From Actinomadura fibrosa (GTDB taxonomy: Bacteria; Actinomycetota; Actinomycetes; Streptosporangiales; Streptosporangiaceae): a stretch of 64,000 bases of DNA. Below the pieces are notes generated by a model. The model did not search any database. It worked only from the letters and a program-made list of their open reading frames with translations, and was not told where the DNA came from. Each line of letters opens with the position of its first letter. Position 1 is the stretch's first letter. Made by a program: the position numbers and the translations under genes. This document shows positions 36,401-50,600 of this stretch, one piece after another. Location of the stretch: the NCBI RefSeq assembly GCF_900659615.1, contig NZ_CAACUY010000021.1, positions 1-64,000 of the forward strand, written 5' to 3'.

Positions 36401-38528
36401 CCCGCCGCTCAGTGATCACCGATGCGATATAGGCGGGATCCCGGTGGCCGCCCGGCCGGGCCATCACCAGCACCGCGCCTTCGAGCAGCGGCCAGAACAG
36501 CTCCCACACCGAGACGTCGAAGCCGAAGGGGGTCTTGTGCAGGACTCGCTCGTCCTCCGCGACCGCGAAACGCGAACCCATCCACAGGAGCCGGTTCAGG
36601 ACTCCCTCATGCGACACCACGACGCCCTTCGGCTCGCCCGTCGAGCCGGACGTGTACATCACATATGCCGCGTCACCACCCGAGGCCCCCAGCCGGAGAG
36701 GGGAGTTCGAGAGCGCGTTGACCGACGCCGCCACCGCCGGGGCGTCCACGGTCCACGTGACCACTCCGGGCAGTTCCCCGGCCAGATCTTCGGTGGTCAG
36801 TACGCCGATCGCGCCCGCATCGGCCAGCATGAACGCGGCGCGGCCGGACGGCAGGTCCGGATCGACGGGCAGGTACGCGCCGCCGGCCTTCCACACCGCG
36901 AGCAGCGCCACCACCAGGTCGACGCCCCGCTCCATCACCACGCCCACGACCGACCCCGCGCCCACGCCCTGCGCCGCGAGGTAGCGGGCCAGCCGGTTCG
37001 AGCGCTCGTCCAGGTCCCGGTAGGAGAAGCGCGTGTCCCCCGACACCACCGCCGGCGCTTCCGGCGACCGCCGCGCACGCTCCTCGAACAGCTCCGCCGC
37101 CGATGCCCGCGGCAGCGGCAGCGCGGCGCCGGTCCCGGCGGACAGGACGTGATCCCGCTCGTCCGCCGACAGCACCCGGACGTCGCTCAGACGGGTCCCC
37201 GGCTCCCGGCCCACCTGCTCCAGCACGCGCACCAGCCGTGCCGCGATCCGCTCGACCGTCGCCACGTCGAACAGGTCGGCGGCGCCCATCAGGGCCCCCC
37301 GCAGCCCCCCGGGAGCGCCCTGCGGATCGAAGCGTTCCTCCACGGTCAGGTCGAGGTCGAACTTGGCCGTCGACAGCTCGCCCGAGGCGTGCGCGATCGC
37401 TTCCACGGCCAGCTTCCCGGTGCCGGACGCCGGCAGGTCCAGTGCTGCCCGCGCGTTGTTCTGCACGTTGAGCATCACTTGGAAGAGAGGGTGGCGGGCG
37501 AGGCTGCGATGCGGGTCGAGCTCCTCCACCAGCCGCTCGAACGGCACGTCCTGATGCTGGTAGGCGTTCAGGCTCGTCTCCCGGACCCGGCCCAGCAGCT
37601 CGGTGAAGGACGGGTCGCCCGACAGGTCGGTGCGCAGCACGAGCGTGTTGACGAAGCATCCGACCAGATCGTCCAGCGCCTCATCGGTACGGCCCGCGAT
37701 CGCCGAACCGATCGGGATGTCGGTGCCCGCGCCCAACCTCGACAGCAGCATCGCCAGGGACGCCTGTAACACCATGAACAGCGTCGCGCCCTCGGCCTGG
37801 GCGACCGCCATCAGCCGAGCGTGCAGATCCGCCGGGATCTCCAGGGCGGCGATGTGGCCTTGGTGACCTGGCGACGCCGGGCGCGGTCGATCGGCGGGAA
37901 GGGCGAGCTCCTCGGGGATCCCGGCCAGCGCCTCCCGCCAGTAGCCGACCTGCCGGGACAGCATGCTCTCGGGGTCGTCCTCGTCGCCGAGCAGTTCGCG
38001 TTGCCATAAGGCGTAGTCGGCGTACTGCACCGGGAGGGCCGTCCATCCAGGGGCGCGGCCTTCGCACCGTGCCACGTAGGCCCGGGAGACATCGCGCGCC
38101 AGAGGCCCCATCGACCAGCCGTCGCTGGCGATGTGGTGCAGCACGAGCACCAGCACGTGCTCGTCCGGCCCGAGCACCAGCAGCCGCGCCCGGACCGGCA
38201 CCTCGGCCGACAGGTCGAACGCATACGAGACGGCGTCCGCGACCAGTGCCGACGTCGCGGCGTCCGGGTCCTGGACCTCTTCGATCCGCAGGTCCCAGTC
38301 CAGCTCGTCCATGTCCAGGACGTGCTGGTACGGCTCACCGTCCGCCATCGGATAGACCGTCCGGAGCACCTCGTGGCGTTCCAGCACGTCCCGCAGGCCC
38401 GCCGCCAGCGCCTTCCGGTCCAGTTCCCCTCGCAGCCGCAACACGAACGGGACGTTGTAGACCGCACCCGTCTCTTCGAACCGGGCCAGGAACCACAGCC
38501 GGCGCTGGGCGAACGACAACGGGATCAT
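21420..38528 (-). CDS. NRPS-C: five modules with terminal thioesterase, predicted Ser(?)-Hpg-Tyr-Asp-Phe
   Basis: 5702 residues; ATG 38528 overlaps the NRPS-B stop (ATGA), with GGAGGAG just upstream. Module 1: C (HHIASDG near 131), A near 670 with pocket D-V-W-H-V-S-L-T-G (serine-like, with a damaged core A5), T near 1024. Module 2: dual E/C, A near 1777 D-A-Y-H-L-G-L-L-C (Hpg). Module 3: dual E/C, A near 2866 D-A-S-T-V-A-A-V-C (Tyr). Module 4: dual E/C, A near 3946 D-L-T-K-V-G-H-I-G (Asp). Module 5: C (HHIAGDG near 4508), A near 5063 D-A-W-T-V-A-A-V-C (Phe). Each module ends in a carrier with GGHSL. The thioesterase has GWSFGG near 5529. The three E/C domains should make residues 1-3 of this protein D. 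The thioesterase releases the finished peptide, by hydrolysis or ring closure. Specificities are read by eye from motif alignment. Confidence 0.93.
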   Translation of the reverse strand: MIPLSFAQRRLWFLARFEETGAVYNVPFVLRLRGELDRKALAAGLRDVLERHEVLRTVYPMADGEPYQHVLDMDELDWDLRIEEVQDPDAATSALVADAVSYAFDLSAEVPVRARLLVLGPDEHVLVLVLHHIASDGWSMGPLARDVSRAYVARCEGRAPGWTALPVQYADYALWQRELLGDEDDPESMLSRQVGYWREALAGIPEELALPADRPRPASPGHQGHIAALEIPADLHARLMAVAQAEGATLFMVLQASLAMLLSRLGAGTDIPIGSAIAGRTDEALDDLVGCFVNTLVLRTDLSGDPSFTELLGRVRETSLNAYQHQDVPFERLVEELDPHRSLARHPLFQVMLNVQNNARAALDLPASGTGKLAVEAIAHASGELSTAKFDLDLTVEERFDPQGAPGGLRGALMGAADLFDVATVERIAARLVRVLEQVGREPGTRLSDVRVLSADERDHVLSAGTGAALPLPRASAAELFEERARRSPEAPAVVSGDTRFSYRDLDERSNRLARYLAAQGVGAGSVVGVVMERGVDLVVALLAVWKAGGAYLPVDPDLPSGRAAFMLADAGAIGVLTTEDLAGELPGVVTWTVDAPAVAASVNALSNSPLRLGASGGDAAYVMYTSGSTGEPKGVVVSHEGVLNRLLWMGSRFAVAEDERVLHKTPFGFDVSVWELFWPLLEGAVLVMARPGGHRDPAYIASVITERRVTTVHFVPSLLEMFLREPAAGQCASLRRVVSSGEALPPGVVERFAEVFGGDVELHNLYGPAEAPTGAAASGIEARGSSGERAPGQVPIGTPITNTRAFVLDEGLTLVPPGVVGELYLSGVQLARGYLGRTSLTAQRFVASPFGSGERMYRTGDRVRWNAAGELEFVGRVDDQVKIRGFRVEPGEVEAVLDGHPAVAQAKVIAREDTPGDQRLVAYIVPVDGATDQDGEELASAVRQRCADRLPEYMVPSAVVVLDALPLTTNGKLDRSALPAPEYRTRLGRGPADAHEELLCQVFAEVLGLDQVGVDDDFFALGGHSLLAVSLVERLRVRGVSISVRALFQTPTVAGLAAVAGPEPVVVPPNLIPEDAEQITPEMLPLVELTEAEVERVVAAVEGGASNIADVYPLAPLQEGIFFHHLMEAGEGNDTYVLPLVLEFDGRERLDAFVDALQQVVNRHDVFRTGVVWEGLREPVQVVWREAELPVREVVLDPGTEDPVAELVSAGGLVMDLRRAPLMDVHIARFPTSDRWLALIRHHHLIQDHTAMDVLVDEVRALMAGRGDELAEPPSYREFVAQARGGISIAEHERFFAEMLAEVSEPTLPFGVAEIRGDGSDVVRAAQLLDQELAGRLREVARRLGVSPATVMHVAYARMLAVVSGRDDVVFGTVLFGRMQAGAGADRAAGLFINTLPARVQVGGAGILQAITATRKLLAGLLEHEHAPLAVAQRASSVPADTPLFASIFNYRYNQVASASDAGASSETVPEGMTGGGMKRIFSRERSNYPLAVAVGDRGDGFDLVVDAVAPVDAELVCGLLHTTIAHLVDALDTLLDTDGDTLLSQVEVLPASERERALRAGDGAALPVPGASMVELFQRRVRRSPDAVAVVAQDGRLSYRDLDERTNRLARYLVRRGVGAESVVGVVMERSADLVVALLAVWKAGGAYVPIDAGLPPGRMAFMLADAGAVCALTSTDLAVDLRSRVSEDLDGAISWLVVDDPAMAGEVACLPDEPLDVDVPGGGLAYVMYTSGSTGQPKGVAVSHRDVAALASDDFWGLADDSRVLFHAPHAFDASVYEMWAPLATGASVVVAPAQEMDAATLRTLVAGAGLTHVHVTAGLCRVLAQEDPACFTGVEEVLTGGDVVPAETVARVLDACPGVRVRHLYGPTEVTLCATQFETSAPVDGVLPIGRAVANAHVLVLDEDLRLVPSGVAGELYVAGAGVARGYMGRTALTAERFVADPFRPGERMYRTGDRVRWNPAGDLEFVGRADDQVKIRGFRVEPGEVEAVLADHPAVAQAAVVVRDESPGDRRLVGYIVPIADDGDQGALADLVRAATAERLPEYMVPSAVMVLDALPLTANGKLDRRALPTPEYRTKQGRGPADAHEELLCEVFAEVLGLDRVGVDDDFFALGGHSLLAVSLVERLRVRGVSVSVRALFQTPTVAGLAAVAGPEPVVVPPNLIPEGAERITPEMLPLVELTEAEVGRVVAAVEGGASNVADVYPLAPLQEGIFFHHLMEAGEGNDTYVLPLVLEFDGRERLDAFVDALQQVVNRHDVFRTGVVWEGLHEPVQVVWRAAELPVREIVLDPGTEDPVAALVSAGGLVMDLRRAPLTDMHIAQRPDSDQWLALIRQHHLVQDHTAKDVLLDEIRAFLTGRGGELPEPPPYRDFVAQARGGISAAEHERFFAEMLAEVSEPTLPFGVSDVRGDGSGAIRAERALEQESSERLREVARRLGVSPATVMHVAYARTLAAISGRDDVVFGTVLFGRMQAGAGADRAAGLFINTLPARVQVGGTGVLQAITATRRLLAGLLEHEHAPLAVAQRASSVPADTPLFTSIFNYTYARTAAATPAPASRAGGGGGGAIRPVFSQDRHNYPLAVAVRDRGTGFDLLVDAVAPVDADMVCDLLHTTVANLLDTLAALLDGGIEGDASLSGIQVMPQSERQRVLAAGTGPIVPEIDASVVELFEEWVRRSPDAVAVVSADESVSYRELDGRVNRLAQFLVAQGVGAESVVALCLPRGVDLVVALLAVWKAGGAYLPVDPALPASRVAFMLADAGAVLVLGTQEVAEELPAGRVRIVALDDPAVAALVDGLPEDRPGVEVAAGALAYVIYTSGSTGRAKGVGVTHAGAVNLVRAQVERFGVEPGARVLQFASIGFDAATSEWLMALCAGAGLVVAPATELVPGAGLAEVVGRYGVSHVTLPPAVLSVLDVNDLGSVRTLVSAGEAMGPGLVERWAAGRRLINAYGPTETTVCATMSLPLVPGEQAPIGAPIANTRVYVLDGELGIVPPGVTGELYVSGVQLARGYVGRAGLTAERFVADPFQPGERMYRTGDRVRWNASGELEFVGRADDQVKIRGFRIEPGEVEAVLSGHPAVAQAAVIVREDTPGDQRLIAYIVPADSAAEDLAGLARKVCADRLPEYMVPSAVVVLDALPLTTNGKLDRRALPAPEYRTRQGRGPADAREELLCQVFAEVLGLDQVGVDDDFFALGGHSLLAVSLVERLRVRGVSVSVRALFQTPTVAGLAAVAGPKPVVVPPNLIPEGAERITPEMLPLVELTEAEVERVVAAVEGGASNVADVYPLAPLQEGIFFHHLLETQGGDDVYVQPTVAEFEGREALDGFVGALQQVVDRYDVFRTGVVWEGLREPVQVVWRSARMPVHELILEPGTEDPVADLVAAGGLRMDLGRAPLLDVHIARRPGTDTWLALIRQHHLVQDHTAKDVLLDEVRAFMAGRGADLPEPSSYREFVAQARGGVPVAEHERFFADMLAEVSEPTLPFGVADVRGDGSGAVRTVRHLDERLASRLREVARRLGVSPATLMHVAYARMLAAISGRDDVVFGTVLFGRMQAGAGADRAAGLFINTLPVRIRVGGAGVLEAVTATREVLAGLLEHEHAPLAVAQRASSVPADRPLFASLFNYTYAYRADGIASGGEPRRRGGIRRVFSQTRNNYPLTVGIEDLRDGFGLVVDAVAPMDADAVAGLLQTAIDSMVGALDVLLDGGTANDLPLSAVAVLPEDEERRILAAGTGDAAAKPDAPVVALFEEQVLRSPDAVAVVSQDESVTYREVDERANRLARYLIAQGVGAESVVGLCLPRGAEMIVALLAVWKAGGAYLPIDPALPAGRVAFMLADAGAVLVLGTQEVVEDLPAGRVRVVALDDPVVSVLVNGLPDGPLGVGIPGGALAYVMYTSGSTGRPKGVGVTQEGLATYVTSVPPVVGFGADGGSGRYGLLQAPFTDLGNTVVFSSLVSGGELHVLPTEMVTDASAVAEYLDRNGIDFVKAVPSHWAALSAGATGPAGRDGRAGTLPARSLVLGGEAAAAGWLEDLLAAAGDAGCAVFNHYGPTETTIGVATTRLARGGLAGGAAPIGGAVAGTRLYVLDDALGVVPSGVAGELYVSGAQLARGYLGRAALTAERFVADPFAAGERMYRTGDRVRWNAAGELEFVGRVDDQVKVRGFRIEPGEVEAVLAGHPAVARAAVIAREDTPGDRRLIGYVVPADGTAGQDGEELASAVRRMCAERLPEYMVPSAVVVLDALPLTGNGKLDRRALPAPEYRMKESRGPAGAREELLCQVFAEVLGLDRVGVEDDFFALGGHSLLATRLVSRIRTVLGAEVEIRTVFQTPTVAGLAAGLASGTDDGVVRPALTARERPERVPLSFAQRRLWFLAQLEGPSATYNSPVVLRLTGDLDRDALAAGLRDVLERHEVLRTIYPAVDGEPYQRVLDMDELDWSLRILDVHDSGATATATAPAEPAGAPIPAAVAGQVEAAVSSAFDLSAEVPVRAWLLRAGPDEHVLVLVVHHIAGDGWSMRPLARDVSEAYRARTEGRVPKWAALPVQYADYALWQRELLGDENDPDSVSSRQIGYWRQALAGIPEELALPADRPRPAAPGYRGHRAGLEIPAGVHAELTRLARAEGVTLFMVLQASLAVLLSRLGAGRDIPIGSAVAGRADEALDDLVGFFVNTLVLRTDLSADPAFTEVLARVRETSLDAYQHQDVPFERLVEELDPHRSLARHPLFQVMFTLQNNARAVLDLGTVTAGRLPGETGGKDETDETGDRTPGGPATAKFDLDVVVSEAFDRDGAPAGIRGSLVGTADLFERGTVEDLADRWIRVLGLVAAEPATRVSQVEVLSEQERRWILADVNGTSVEPAGESVVELLAAHAARTPGAPALISDDACVSYGELERRTNRLAHYLTSRGAGPEVPVAVAMDRGVDLIVALLAVVKAGSAYLPIDPAVPAERIAYMLADSGTRLVVSRRDVPGNVAGAVEDGHVVWLDDPDVAERVASSPETGPGAAMPGDGLAYVIYTSGSTGRPKGVAVTHAGAVNLATAQLERLAAGPGARVLQFASPGFDAATWEWLMALCAGAGLVVAPAAELLPGAGLAEVVRRHGVTHATLPPAVLSVLGVEDLAPVRTLVSAGEAIGPDQVRRWAPDRDLVNAYGPTETTVCATMTAPLAPEERPHIGAPVANAQVYVLDERLGAVPRGVAGELYVAGAGVARGYVNHAALTAERFVAHPFRPGERMYRTGDRARWNARGELEFLGRADDQVKIRGFRIEPGEVEAVLAGHPAVAQAAVIVREDVPGERRLTAYLVPADGAADRDREDLARSAGRRCADRLPEYMVPSAVVVLDALPLSVNGKVDRRALPAPAAAAPRAASRGRVTALEDVLCAAFAEVLGLDAVGVDDDFFASGGHSLLAAKLAARLAERGVAVSVRDLLMGRTVGGLMARMDLASVHDALDVLLPIRTSGDGTPIFCVHPGSGMSWCYMPMARHVPDGFRIYGLQARGLDGTTGLSGSVREMAADYAAQIRSVQETGPYHLLGWSFGGVPAHEIAVQLQAAGEEVAALVIMDTYPPAPGGRPDSAAGGRRDEPVRDGAAGDEEGVLEHLMERMRREAGHILGAISDDEYRTLARVFRTNMTIRGAHEFGRFDGNALLLVADEGRDEGEAMAGRWAPYISGEISEVRLPCKHSDMIRPDMLARAWAAMEAWLGTTRR
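27340..28750 (-). other. dual E/C domain between Tyr and Asp modules of NRPS-C
   Basis: It begins after VELTEAEV with [24 protein letters not shown], where HHL-x4-G resembles the extra His motif that marks dual epimerisation/condensation domains. The main motif is HHLVQDH (near 28265) instead of HHxxxDG. It should epimerise the preceding Tyr and then condense. Confidence 0.7.
30600..31990 (-). other. dual E/C domain between Hpg and Tyr modules of NRPS-C
   Basis: Same architecture, with [13 protein letters not shown] near the start and HHLVQDH near 31506. It should epimerise the preceding Hpg. Its first 300 bp are almost identical in DNA to those of the other dual domains. Confidence 0.7.
33870..35290 (-). 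other. dual E/C domain between Ser-like and Hpg modules of NRPS-C
   Basis: [13 protein letters not shown] marks the start; the main motif is HHLIQDH near 34792, preceded by a third His. It should epimerise the residue loaded by module 1. Confidence 0.7.
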
Positions 38529-38650
38529 CGGGACTCCTCCTGCTCACGCATCGGCCGCAACGCAGGCCGGCTCGACTTCCGATCACCGACCTGCCGCGCC
38601 AGCTCCGCCACCGTGGGGCTCTGGAACACCGTCCGGATCTCCACCTCGGC
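38525..38650 (-). repeat. NRPS-B/NRPS-C junction, copy of the A/B junction
   Basis: The coding end of NRPS-B plus the start of NRPS-C is nearly identical in DNA to bases 54727-54850, including the ATGA overlap, the GGAGGAG ribosome-binding site inside codons E-E-S, and the tail [22 protein letters not shown]. Confidence 0.85.
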
Positions 38651-41600
38651 GCCCAGCACCGTGCGGATCCGGCTCACCAACCGGGTGGCCAGCAGCGAAT
38701 GGCCGCCCAGGACGAAGAAGTCGTCGTCCACGCCCACCTGGTCAAGCCTCAGGACCTCGGCGAACACCTGGCACAGCAGCTCTTCGCGTTCATTGGCCGG
38801 AGGACGGCTTCTTCCCGCCCGGTACTCCGGCGCCGGGAGGGCGCGGCGGTCCAGCTTGCCGTTGGTGGTGAGGGGCAGCGCGTCCAGCACCACCACCGCC
38901 GAGGGGACCATGTACTCCGGCAACCTGCCGGAGCACCGCTGCCTGACCGCGGACGCCAACGCCTCACCGTCCCCGTCCACCGCGCCGCCGGCGGGGACGA
39001 TGTAGCCGACCAGGCGCCGGTCGCCCGGCGTGTCCTCGCGGGCGATCACGGCGGCCTGGGCGACGGCGGGGTGCCCGGTCAGGACCGCCTCCACCTCGCC
39101 CGGCTCGATCCGGAAGCCCCGGATCTTGACCTGGTCGTCCGCCCGGCCCAGGAACTCCAGCTCACCGGCGGTGTTCCAGCGGACCCGGTCACCCGTCCGG
39201 TACATGCGCTCGCCCGGACGCAGGGGGTCGGCGAGGAACCGCTCGGCGGTCAGACCCGCGCGGTTGACGTATCCGCGGGCCACCCCGGCGCCGGCGACGT
39301 ACAGTTCACCCGCTACACCGGGCGAGACCACACTCAGAGACTCGTCCAGGACGTACAACCGGGTGTTGGCCACCGGGCGGCCGATCGGCACCGCGTCGCC
39401 GACCTCGACACCGGCCCTCACCTCGAAGACACAGCACCCCACCACCGTCTCGGTCGGCCCGTACTCATTGACGATCACGGCGTCCGGCACCCGCTCCAAC
39501 CACGAGCGCGCCACCGCCCCCGGCAACGCCTCCCCACCGACCACCAGACACCGCGCCGCGTTCACTGCCTGATCGTCGGAGAGCAGCTCCGCCAGCAACG
39601 GCAGATGCCCCGGCACCACCTTCACCAGACCGAACCCACCGCCATCGGCCACCAGCCGCGCCAACCCCTCAGCGCCGCCCTCCGCACTCACCACGACCGC
39701 CGACCCCGACACCAACGGCACCAGCACGCTCGTCACCGTCAGATCGAAAGCCAACGACGAATGCAGCGGAGCCCCACTCCCGCCGTCCGCCATCCCGTAG
39801 GCCGCCGCCGCCCACCTCACATAGTTGGCCAACCCCTCATGCGTCACCCCCACGCCCTTCGGACGACCCGTCGAGCCCGAGGTGAACATCACGTACGCCA
39901 GACCGCTCCCGGACGTCCCGGCCTCGATCCGCGCGTCCGGGAGGCCGCCCGCCATCACCGCCACCGCCGGGTCGTCCAGGGCCACCGTCCGAACCCGGCC
40001 CGCAGGCAGATCGTCCAGGACCTCCCGCGTCCCCAGGAGAAGGACCGCGCCCGCGTCGGCGAGCATGAACGCCACCCGGTTCGCCGGTGATGCCGGGTCG
40101 ACCGGTACATACGCGCCGCCGGCCTTCCACACCGCCAGCAACGCCACGATCATCTCCACGCCGCGCGGCAGGCACAGGCCCACGACCGACTCCGCGCCCA
40201 CCCCCTGGGCGATCAGATACCGAGCGAGCCGGTTCGCCCGCTCGTCCACCTCCCGATACGTGACGCTCTCGGCACCCGACACCACCGCCGCCGCATCCGG
40301 CGACCGCCGGACCTGCTCCTCGAACAGTTCGAGCACCGGCACGCCCGGTCCCGGCACCACGTCGCCGGTTCCGGCGGTCAGCACCCGCTCCCGCTCGTCC
40401 GGCGTCACCACCTCGACACTGCTCAGCGGCGTCCGCGGCCGCTCGGCGATCTGCTCCAGCACCCGCACCCAACGCTCGACCAGCCCGGCCACCGTCGACT
40501 CGTCGAACAGATCCGCCGTACCTGCCAGCGCACCTCGCAGCCCCGCGGGCGCGCCCATGGAGTCGAAGCGCTCCTCCACCTTCAGGTCGAGGTCGACTCG
40601 CGCAGCGGAGAGCCCGGCCGACATCTCGGCGACCGCTTCCGCCGAGAGTCCTCCGATCTCGACCGCCGCCAGATCCAGCGCGGCCCGCGCGTTGTTCTGG
40701 AGAGTGATCATCACCTGGAACAGGGGGTGGCGGGCCAGGCTGCGATGCGGGTCGAGCTCCTCCACCAGCCGCTCGAACGGCACGTCCTGGTGCTGGTAGG
40801 CGTCCAGGCTCGTCTCCCGGACCCGCCCCAGCAGTTCGGCGAACGACGGATCGCCCGACAGGTCGGTGCGCAGGACCAGGGTGTTGACAAAGAAGCCGAC
40901 CAGATCGTCCAACGCCTCATCGGTACGGCCCGCGATCGCCGCCCCGATCGGAATGTCCGACCCCGCGCCCAACCGCGACAGCAGGACCGCCAGAGACGCC
41001 TGCACCACCATGAACAGCGTCACGCCCTCGGCCCGCGCCAACTCCGTCAACCGGGCGTGCAGGCCCGCGGGAACCTGGAGTTCGGCAGCGTGGCCGCGGT
41101 GGCCAGCCACCGCCGGGCGCGGCCGATCCGCCAGCAACGCGAGTTCTTCGGGTATCCCGGCCAGCGTCCGGCGCCAGTACGCGATCTGCCGCGACAGCAC
41201 ACTGTCCGGGTCGTTCTCCTCACCGAGCAGTTCCCGCTGCCATAAGGCGTAGTCGGCGTACTGCACCGGAAGGTGCGTCCACGCCGGGGTCCGATCCAGG
41301 CAGCGTGCCGCATAAGCCTGCGAGACGTCCCGGGCGAGGGGACTCGTCGACCATCCGTCACCGGCGATGTGGTGCATCACCAGCACCAGGACGTGCTCGT
41401 CCGGCCCCAGTGCCAGCAACCATGCCCGGATCGGCAGGTCCGTCGCCAGATCGAAGACGGACGATGCCGCGTCCGCCATGTGCGCGGTCATCGATGCGGT
41501 GTCCGGCGCGTCCACGATCCGCAGGTCCCAGTCGAGCTCGTCCATGCTCAGGACGCGCTGGTACGGCTCGCCGTCCACCGCCGGGTAGATCGTCCGCAGC

Positions 41601-44600
41601 ACCTCGTGCCGCTCCAGCACGTCCCGCAGCCCCGCGGCCAGCGCATCCCGGTCGAGGTCGCCGGTCAGCCGCAGCACCACCGGACTGTTGTAGGTCGCGC
41701 TCGGCCCCTCCAACTGCGCCAGGAACCACAGGCGGCGCTGCGCGAACGACAACGGCACCCGCTCGGGATGCTCTCGCGCGGCCAGGACGGGACGTGTTCC
41801 AGCGCCCTCGTCCGCGGCCGCCAGATCCGCCGCGAGCCCGGCCACGGTGGGTGCCTGGAAGACCGTCCGGATCTCCACCTCGGCGCCCAAGACCTTGCGG
41901 ATCCGGCTGACCAGTTTTGTCGCCAGCAACGAGTGACCGCCCAGAGCGAAGAAGTCGTCGTCCACGCCCACCCGATCCAGACCCAGGACGTCGGCGAACA
42001 CCTGGCACAGCAGCTCTTCGCGTTCATCGGACGGGCCGCGGCTCCGCCCCGCACGGTACTCCGGCGCCGGGAGGACGCGGCGGTCGAGCTTGCCATTGGT
42101 GGTGAGAGGCAGGGCGTCCAGCAGCACCACTGCCGACGGCACCATGTACTCCGGCAGCCGCTCCGCGGCGGCGGCACGGACCGACGTCGCCAGCTCGTGG
42201 CCGTCCCGGTCCGTCGCGCCGTCGGCGGGGACGATGTAGGCGACCAGGCGCTGGTCGCCTGGGGTTTCCTCGCGGGCGATCACCGCGGCCTGGGCGACGG
42301 CGGGGTGCCCGGCCAAGACCGCCTCAACCTCGGCCGGCTCGATCCGGAATCCCCGGATTTTGACCTGGTCGTCCACCCGGCCGACGAACTCCAGGTCACC
42401 GGCGGCGTTCCAGCGGACGCGGTCTCCGGTCCGGTACATCCGCTCGCCGGGGTGGAAGGGGTCGGCGACGAACCGCTCCGCCGTCAGACCGGCGCGTCCC
42501 ACATACCCACGCGCCACCCCGGCCCCGGCCACATACAGTTCGCCTGCCACTCCCGGCGGCACCAGACTCAGGGTCTCGTCCAGCACGAACACCCGCGTGT
42601 TGGCGACCGCCCGGCCGATCGGCAGCACATCCGCCACCGGACCAGCCGTCTGGAACTGCGTCGCGCACAACGTCACCTCAGTCGGGCCATACAACTGCCG
42701 CACCGAGATTCCGGGGCAGGCTGCCAAGATCCGCGTCACCATGCCCGCCGGCACCACGTCTCCGCCGGTCAGCACCTCGCGCAGACCCGCGAAGCACTCC
42801 GGATCCTCCTGGGCCAGCACCCGCCCCAACCCCGCCGTGACATGCACGTGCGTCAACGCGAACTCGGTGATCAGCTCACGCAGCCACGCCGCGTCCACCT
42901 CACGCGCGGGTGCCACGACCACCGACGCCCCTGCTGCCAGCGAACCCCACACCTCATATACCGACGCGTCGAAGGCGTGCGGGGCGTGGAACAGCACCCG
43001 GGAGTCGGACGACAGCCCCCAGAAGTCGTCGGAGGCCAGTGCCGCCACGTCCTGATGCGACAAACCGACGCCCTTGGGCACCCCTGTCGATCCGGAGGTG
43101 TACATGACGTACGCCAGACCACCGCCCGGTGCCATCACGTCCAGGGGCTCCGTCGGGAGACTTCCGACCTGGGCCGTCACCGCCGGGTCGTTCACAGCCA
43201 CCCACGGCACTGACCCTCGCGCCTCCTCGGACAGCTCCGTGAGCGACTTCACCGAGGTCAGCCCGCATCGCACACCCGCGTCCCGGAGCATGAACGTCAC
43301 GCGCTCCGCCGGCAGCGCCGAATCGATCGGCAGGTACGCGCCACCCGCCTTCCACACCGCCAGCAGCGACACGATCAACTCCACGCCGCGCGGCAGGCAC
43401 ACACCAACAACCGACTCGACGCCCACACCCTGGGCGATCAGATACCGAGCGAGCCGGGTCGCCCGCCCGTCCAGCTCCCCGTAGGTCACTTCCTGCTGAT
43501 CCGACACCACCGCCACCGCATCCGGCGACCGCCGCACCCGCTCCTCGAACAGCTCCACCACCGACGCACCCGGGACCGGCAATACGGCGCCCTCGCCGGC
43601 GAACAGCAGCCGCTCCCGCTCGCCCGGCGACAGCACCTCGACCGCGTTCAGGCGCGTCCGCGGTTCCCGGGCCACCTGCTCCAGCACCTGGACGAACCGC
43701 GCAGCGGTCCGCTCGACCGTCCCCGCGTCGAACAGATCGGCGGTGCCCGTCAGCACACCCCGCAGTCCCGCGGGCGCACCCGTGGCTTCAAAGGACTCGG
43801 CCAGACTCAGGTCGAGGTCGAACTTCGCCGTCGCCAGTCCGGCCGACGACTGCGCGATCGCTTCGGCCGGCAGCCCGCCTGCCCGGACCGCCGCCAGGTC
43901 CAATCCCGCCCGCGCGGTGTTCTGGAGGGTGATCATCACCTGGAACAGCGGGTGACGGGCCAGGCTGCGATGCGGGTCCAGCTCCTCCACGAGGCGCTCG
44001 AACGGGACGTCCTGATGCTGGTAGGCGTCCAGGCTGGTCTCTCGGACCCGCCCCAGCAGCTCGGCGAACGACGGATTCCCCGACAGGTCGGTGCGCATCA
44101 CGAGCGTGTTGACGAAGAAGCCGACCAGATCGTCCAGCGCCTCATCGGTACGGCCCGCGATCGCCGCCCCGATCGGGATGTCCGACCCCGCACCCAGCCG
44201 GGACAGCAGCGCCGCGAGGGAGGCCTGCACCACCATGAACAGCGTCACGCCCTCGGCCCGCGCCAACTCCGTCAACCGGGCGTGCAAGGGTGCCGGGATC
44301 TCCAGCCGGACGTTGTGGCCGCGATGGCCGGCCACGGCCGGGCGCGATCGGTCCGCCGGCAGCGCGAGCTCCTCTGGTATCCCGGCCAGCGCCTGCCGCC
44401 AGTAGCCGATCTGCCGGGACAGCGCGCTACCGGGGTCGTTCTCGTCGCCGAGCAGCTCGCGCTGCCACATCGCGTAGTCGGCGTACTGCACCGGCAGGTC
44501 CCCCCACCCCGGCGCGCGGCCCTCGCACCGCGCCGCGTACGCCTGCGAGACGTCCCGCGCCAGCGGACGCATCGACCAGCCGTCACCGGCGATGTGATGC

Positions 44601-47600
44601 ACCACCAGCACCAGCACGTGCTCGTCCGGGCCGGACTCCAGCAGCCACGCCTGGACCGGCACCTCAGCCGACAGATCGAACCTGTACGACACCGCCGCGG
44701 CGACCTGCTCGGCCACCTGGACCGGCACCACCGTCGGCGGCCGGTGCGCAGACCGATCATCACCACCGGATGCCTCGGCCACCACCGTCAGGTCGATCGG
44801 CCGGTCGCCGGATCGCCCTTCCCGTCCGTCACTGGCCAGGTCCACGATCCGCAGGGACCAGTCCAGCTCGTCCATCCCCAGGACCCGCTGGTACGGCTCA
44901 CCGTCCAGCGCCGGATACACCGTCCGCAGCACCTCATGGCGTTCCAGCACGTCCCGCAGGCCCGCGGCCAGCGCGTCCCGGTCGAGGTCGCCGGTCAGCC
45001 GCAGCACCACCGGGCTGTTGTACGTCGCGCTCGGCCCCTCCAACTGCGCCAGGAACCACAGGCGGCGCTGCGCGAACGACAACGGCACCCGCTCGGGACG
45101 CTCCCGTGCCACCAGTGCCGACCGTCCGGCCACCGCAGGAGCGTGCTCCGACACGATCGCCACCGCGAGTCCGGCCACGGTGGGGCTCTGGAACACCGTC
45201 CGGATCGCCACCTCCGCCCCCAGCGCGCTACGGATCCGGCTCACCAGCCGCGTAGCCAGCAGGGAATGCCCGCCCAGCTCGAAGAAGTCGTCGTCCACAC
45301 CCACTCGATCGAGCCCCAGGACGTCGGCGAACACCTGGCACAGCAGCTCTTCCCGCGCGTCGCCCGGGCCCCGCCCTCGCCTCGTGCGGTACTCCGGCGC
45401 CGGGAGCGCGCGGCGGTCCAGCTTCCCCCTCACCGTGAGAGGCAGGGCCTCCAGCACCACCACCGCCGACGGCACCATGTACTCCGGCAGCTTGTCGGCG
45501 CAGAGCTTCGCAGCGAGGTGCGCGAGGTCCTCGTTCTCCCGCTCCGCTGCGCCGTCGCCGGGGACGATGTAGGCGACCAGACGGGGCTCACCCGGGGTGT
45601 CCTCGCGGGCGATCACCGCCGCTTGGGCGATGGCGGGGTGCTCGGACAGGACCGCCTGCACCTCGCCCGGCTCGATCCGGAATCCGCGGATCTTCACCTG
45701 GTCGTCCACCCGGCCGACGAACTCCAGCTCACCGGCGGCGTTCCAGCGGACGCGGTCTCCGGTCCGGTACATCCGCTCGCCCGACCGGAAGGGGTCGGCC
45801 ACGAAACGCTCCGCCGTCAGCGCAGCCCGGCCCATGTACCCGCGCGCGAGCTGGGCACCCGACACATACAGCTCCCCTGCCACTCCCGGCGGCACCACAC
45901 CCAGGGCCTCGTCCAGCACGTACACGCGCGTGTTGGCGATCGGCCCGCCGATGTGGGCGTGCTCGCCAGGTGCCAGCGGCATGCTCATCGTCGCGCACAC
46001 CGTGGTCTCGGTCGGCCCGTAGGCGTTCACCAGCCGCCGTCCCGGAGCCCACCGCTGCACCAGCCCCGGACCCATCGCCTCACCCGCCGACACCAACGTC
46101 CGCACCGACGCCAAGTCCCCGCCGTCCAGGACCGACAGCACCGCCGGCGGCAACGTCACATGCGACACGCCATGCCGCTCGACCACGTCCGCCAATCCCG
46201 CACCCGGCACCAGTTCGGTCGCCGGAGCCACCACCAGACCCGCCCCCGCACACAACGCCATCAACCACTCCCAGGTCGCGGCGTCGAAACCGATCGAGGC
46301 GAACTGCAACACCCGCGCGTCCGGCTCAACGCAGAAGTGCTCCATCTGAGCGGTCGCCAGGTTCACCGCACCCGCATGCGACAGCCCCACGCCCTTCGCA
46401 CGCCCCGTCGACCCCGACGTGTAGATCACATACGCCAGCCCGTCCCGGGACGTCCGCAGCCTGAGCGGTTCATCAGGCAAGCTGTCGACCAGCGCCGACA
46501 CCGCCGGGTCGTCCAGCGCGACGATCCGCACCCGACCGGCGGGCAGATCCTCGGCCACCTCCTGCATGCCCAGAACCAGCACCGCACCGGCATCGGCCAG
46601 CATGAACGCCACCCGGCTCGCCGGTAAGGCCGGATCGATCGGCAGATACGCACCACCGGCCTTGCCCACCGCCAGCAGCGACACGATCAGCTCCACGCCG
46701 CGCGGCATGCACAACCCCACCACCGATTCCGCACCCACACCCTGCGCCACCAGGAATCGAGCCAACCGATTCGCCCGCGCATCCAGCTCCCGGTACGAGA
46801 CGGACTCCTCCTGCGACACCACCGCCACCGCATCCGGCGACCACCGCACCCACTCCTCGAACAGCCCCACCGCCGAGACGTCCGGCACGGGCACGGCCTC
46901 GCCGACCCCGGCGGCGAGCACCCGCTCACGCTCACCCGCCGCCAGCACCTCGATCCGGCTCAGACGAGTACCCGGCTCCTCGACGACCTGCTCCAGGACG
47001 AGCATCAACCGCGCCGCGATCCGCTCGACCGTCGGCTTGTCGAACAGGTCCACCGCACCGGTCAGCACGCCCCCCATTCCGGCGGGTGCACCCGCCGGAT
47101 CGAAGCGCTCCTCCAGCCCCAGATCGAGATCGGACGTCACCGTCGCCGTCCGCGAACCCATGCCCACGGCCTGGACGCCGGGCAGGTCCACAGTGCCCCG
47201 TACGTTGTTCTGCAGAGTGAGCAGCACTTGGAAGAGGGGGTGGCGGGCGAGGCTGCGGTGCGGGTCGAGCTCCTCCACCAGCCGCTCGAACGGGACGTCC
47301 TGGTGCTGGTAGGCGTCCAGGCTCGTCTCCCGAATCCGCTTCAGCAGCTCACTGAACGACGGATCGCCCGACAGGTCGGTACGCAGCACCCGCGTGTTGA
47401 CGAAGCAGCCGACGAGCTCGTCCAGCGCCTCATCGGTACGGCCCGCGGTTCCCGAGCCGATCGGGATGTCCGTGCCCGCGCCCAGCCGGGACAGCAGCGT
47501 CGTCAGCGACGCCTGCATCACCATGAACAGCGTCACGCCCTCGGCCTGGGCGAGCCTCCTCAGCCGGGCGTGCAGTCTCGCCGGGACCGCCAGGTCGGTG

Positions 47601-50600
47601 CTGTGCCCCTGGTGACCGGCCACCGCCGGCCGCGGCCGGTCCGCTGGCAACGCGAGCTCCTCGGGGATACCGGCGAGGGCCTCCCGCCAGTACGCGAGCT
47701 GCCGGGACAGGACGCTGTCGGGGTCATCCTCGTCGCCGAGCAGTTCGCGCTGCCACAGCGCGTAGTCGGCGTACTGCACCGGCAGCTCCGCCCACACCGG
47801 CGCCCGGCGCTCGCACCGCGCGGCATAAGCCTCGGAGACGTCCCGCGCCAGCGGTCCCATCGACCAGCCGTCAGCGGCGATGTGGTGCACCACCAGCACG
47901 AGGACGTGCTCGTCCGGCGCCACCACCAGCAACGACGCGCGGACCGGTACCTCTGTCGTGAGATCGAACGTGTACGACACGGTCTCGGCGATCCGCTCGG
48001 CCACCCGCTCCGGCGAGACCGGCCCGTCGTCCTGAAGGTCCGTAATCTGAAGGCTCCAGCCCGGCTCGTCAGCCGGGAGGACCCACTGATACGGCTCACC
48101 GTCCACGGCCGGACACAGGGTCCGCAGCACCTCGTGCCGGGCAGCGACGTCGCTGAACGCCTGGACCAGCGCGTCCCGGTCCAGCGGCCCGGACAGCCTC
48201 ATGGTCGTCGAGAGGTTGCGCGCGGCGCCCGGGCCTTCGATCTGGCTCAGGAACCATAACCGGCGCTGCGCGAACGACAACGGCACCCGTGCGGGACGCG
48301 CCTGCACCACCAAGGCCGGTCGCGTTTCCGCGTCCTCTGGCCCAGCCGCCAGACTCGCCGCGAGCCCGGCCACGGTGGGTGTCTGGAAGACCGTCCGGAT
48401 CTCCACCTCGGCGCCCAGCACCTTGCGGATCCGGCTGACCAGCCTCGTCGCCAGCAACGAATGACCGCCCAGGGCGAAGAAGTCGTCGTCCACGCCCAGC
48501 CGATCCAGACCCAGGACGTCGGCGAACACCTGGCACAGCAGCTCTTCGCGTTCATTGGAAGGCTCGCGGCCCTGTTGCACCTGGTAGTCCGGTGCGGGTA
48601 GCGCACGGCGGTCCAACTTGCCGTTGGCGGTGAGCGGGAGGGCGTCCAGGACCACGACCGCGGACGGCACCATGTAGGCGGGCAGCTTGTCCCCGGCCAG
48701 CTTCTGTACCGAGGACGCCAAGTGCCCACGGCCTTGATCGGTGGCGCCTTCTACGGAGACGACGTAGGCGACCAGGCGCTGGTCGCCGGGGGTGTCCTCG
48801 CGAGCCACCACCGCGGCCTGGGCGACCGCGGGATGCCCGGCCAAGACCGCCTCCACCTCGGCCGGCTCGATCCGGAACCCCCGGATCTTGACCTGGTCGT
48901 CCACCCGGCCCACGAACTCCAGCTCACCGGTGGCGTTCCAGCGGACGCGGTCTCCGGTCCGGTACATCCGCTCGCCGGGCTGGAAGGGATCGGCCACGAA
49001 CCGCTCGGCCGTCAGACCGGCGCGCCCCACATAGCCGCGCGCCACCCCGGCACCAGCCACATACAGTTCGCCTGCCACACCCGGCGGCACCAGACTGAAG
49101 GTCTCGTCCAGCACGAACACCCGCGTGTTGGCGACCGCCCGGCCGATCGGCAGCACATCCGCCACCGGACCCGTTGTGCGGAACTGCGTCGCGCACAACG
49201 TCACCTCGGTCGGGCCATACAACTGCCGCAACGAGATCCCAGGGCAGGCTGCCAAAATCCGCGCCACCATGCCCGCCGGCACCACATCTCCGCCGGTCAG
49301 CACCTCCCGCAAGCCCGCGAAGCAGCCCGGATCCTCTTGGGCCAGCACCCGCCCCAGCCCCGCCGTGACATGCACGTGCGTCAACCCGAACGCGGCGATC
49401 AGCTCACGCAGCCACGCCGCATCCACCTCACGCGCCGGCGCCACGACCACCGACGCCCCCGCCGCCAGCGGACCCCACACCTCATACACCGACGCATCAA
49501 AAGCGTGCGGAGCGTGGAACAGCACCCGCGAGTCGGACGACAGGCCCCAGAAGGTGTCCGAGACCAGCGCCGCCACATCCCGATGCGACACCCCCACGCC
49601 CTTGGGCACTCCTGTCGACCCCGAGGTGTACATGACATACGCCAGACCACCGCCCGGCGCCATCACGTCCAGAGGTTCTGCCGGGAGACCTCCGACCTGG
49701 GCCATCACCGCCGGGTCGTCTGCTACCACCCACGGGACCGTCCCACGCGCCTCCTCGGCCAGCTCCGTGAGCGACTCCGCCGTGGTCAGGCCGCATCGCA
49801 CACCCGCGTCCCGGAGCATGAACGCCACGCGCTCCGCCGGCAGCGCCGAATCGATCGGAAGGTAGGCGCCACCGGCCTTCCACACCGCCAGCAACGCCAC
49901 GATCAACTCCACACCGCGCGGCAGGCACACACCAACAACCGACTCCGCACCCACACCCTGTGCTGCCAAGTGGCGCGCCAGCCGGGTCGCCCGCTCGTCC
50001 AACTGCCGATACGAGACGGACTCGTCCTGCGAGACCACCGCCACCGCATCCGGCGACCGCCGCACCTGCTCCTCAAACAGCTCCACCACCGACGCACCCG
50101 GAACGGGCAACACGGCGCCCTCCCCGGCCGCCAACACCCGCTCACGCTCGTCGTCCGTCAGCACCTCGACAGCACTCAGACGGACCTTCGGCTCCCCGGC
50201 CACCTGCTCCAACACCCGGACCAGCCGCGCCGCGATCCGCTCCACCGTGCCGACCTCGAACAGATCCGCCGCACCCGTCAGCACGCCCCGCAGGCCCGCC
50301 GGGACGCCCTGGTGATCGAAGCGCTCCTCCATCGCCAGATCGAGGTCGAACTTCGCCGCCGACAGTCCGGCCGAGAGCGGGACAGCGGCATCCGCCGACA
50401 GCCCGCCAGCCTCGACCGCCTCCAGGTTCAGCCCTTCGCGCACGTTGTTCTGGAGGTTGAGCATCACTTGGAAGAGGGGGTGGCGGGCGAGGCTGCGGTG
50501 CGGGTCGAGCTCCTCCACCAGCCGCTCGAACGGCACATCCTGATTCTGGTAGGCGTCCAGACTCGTTTCCCGGACGCGCTCCAGCAATTCGGCGAAAGTC

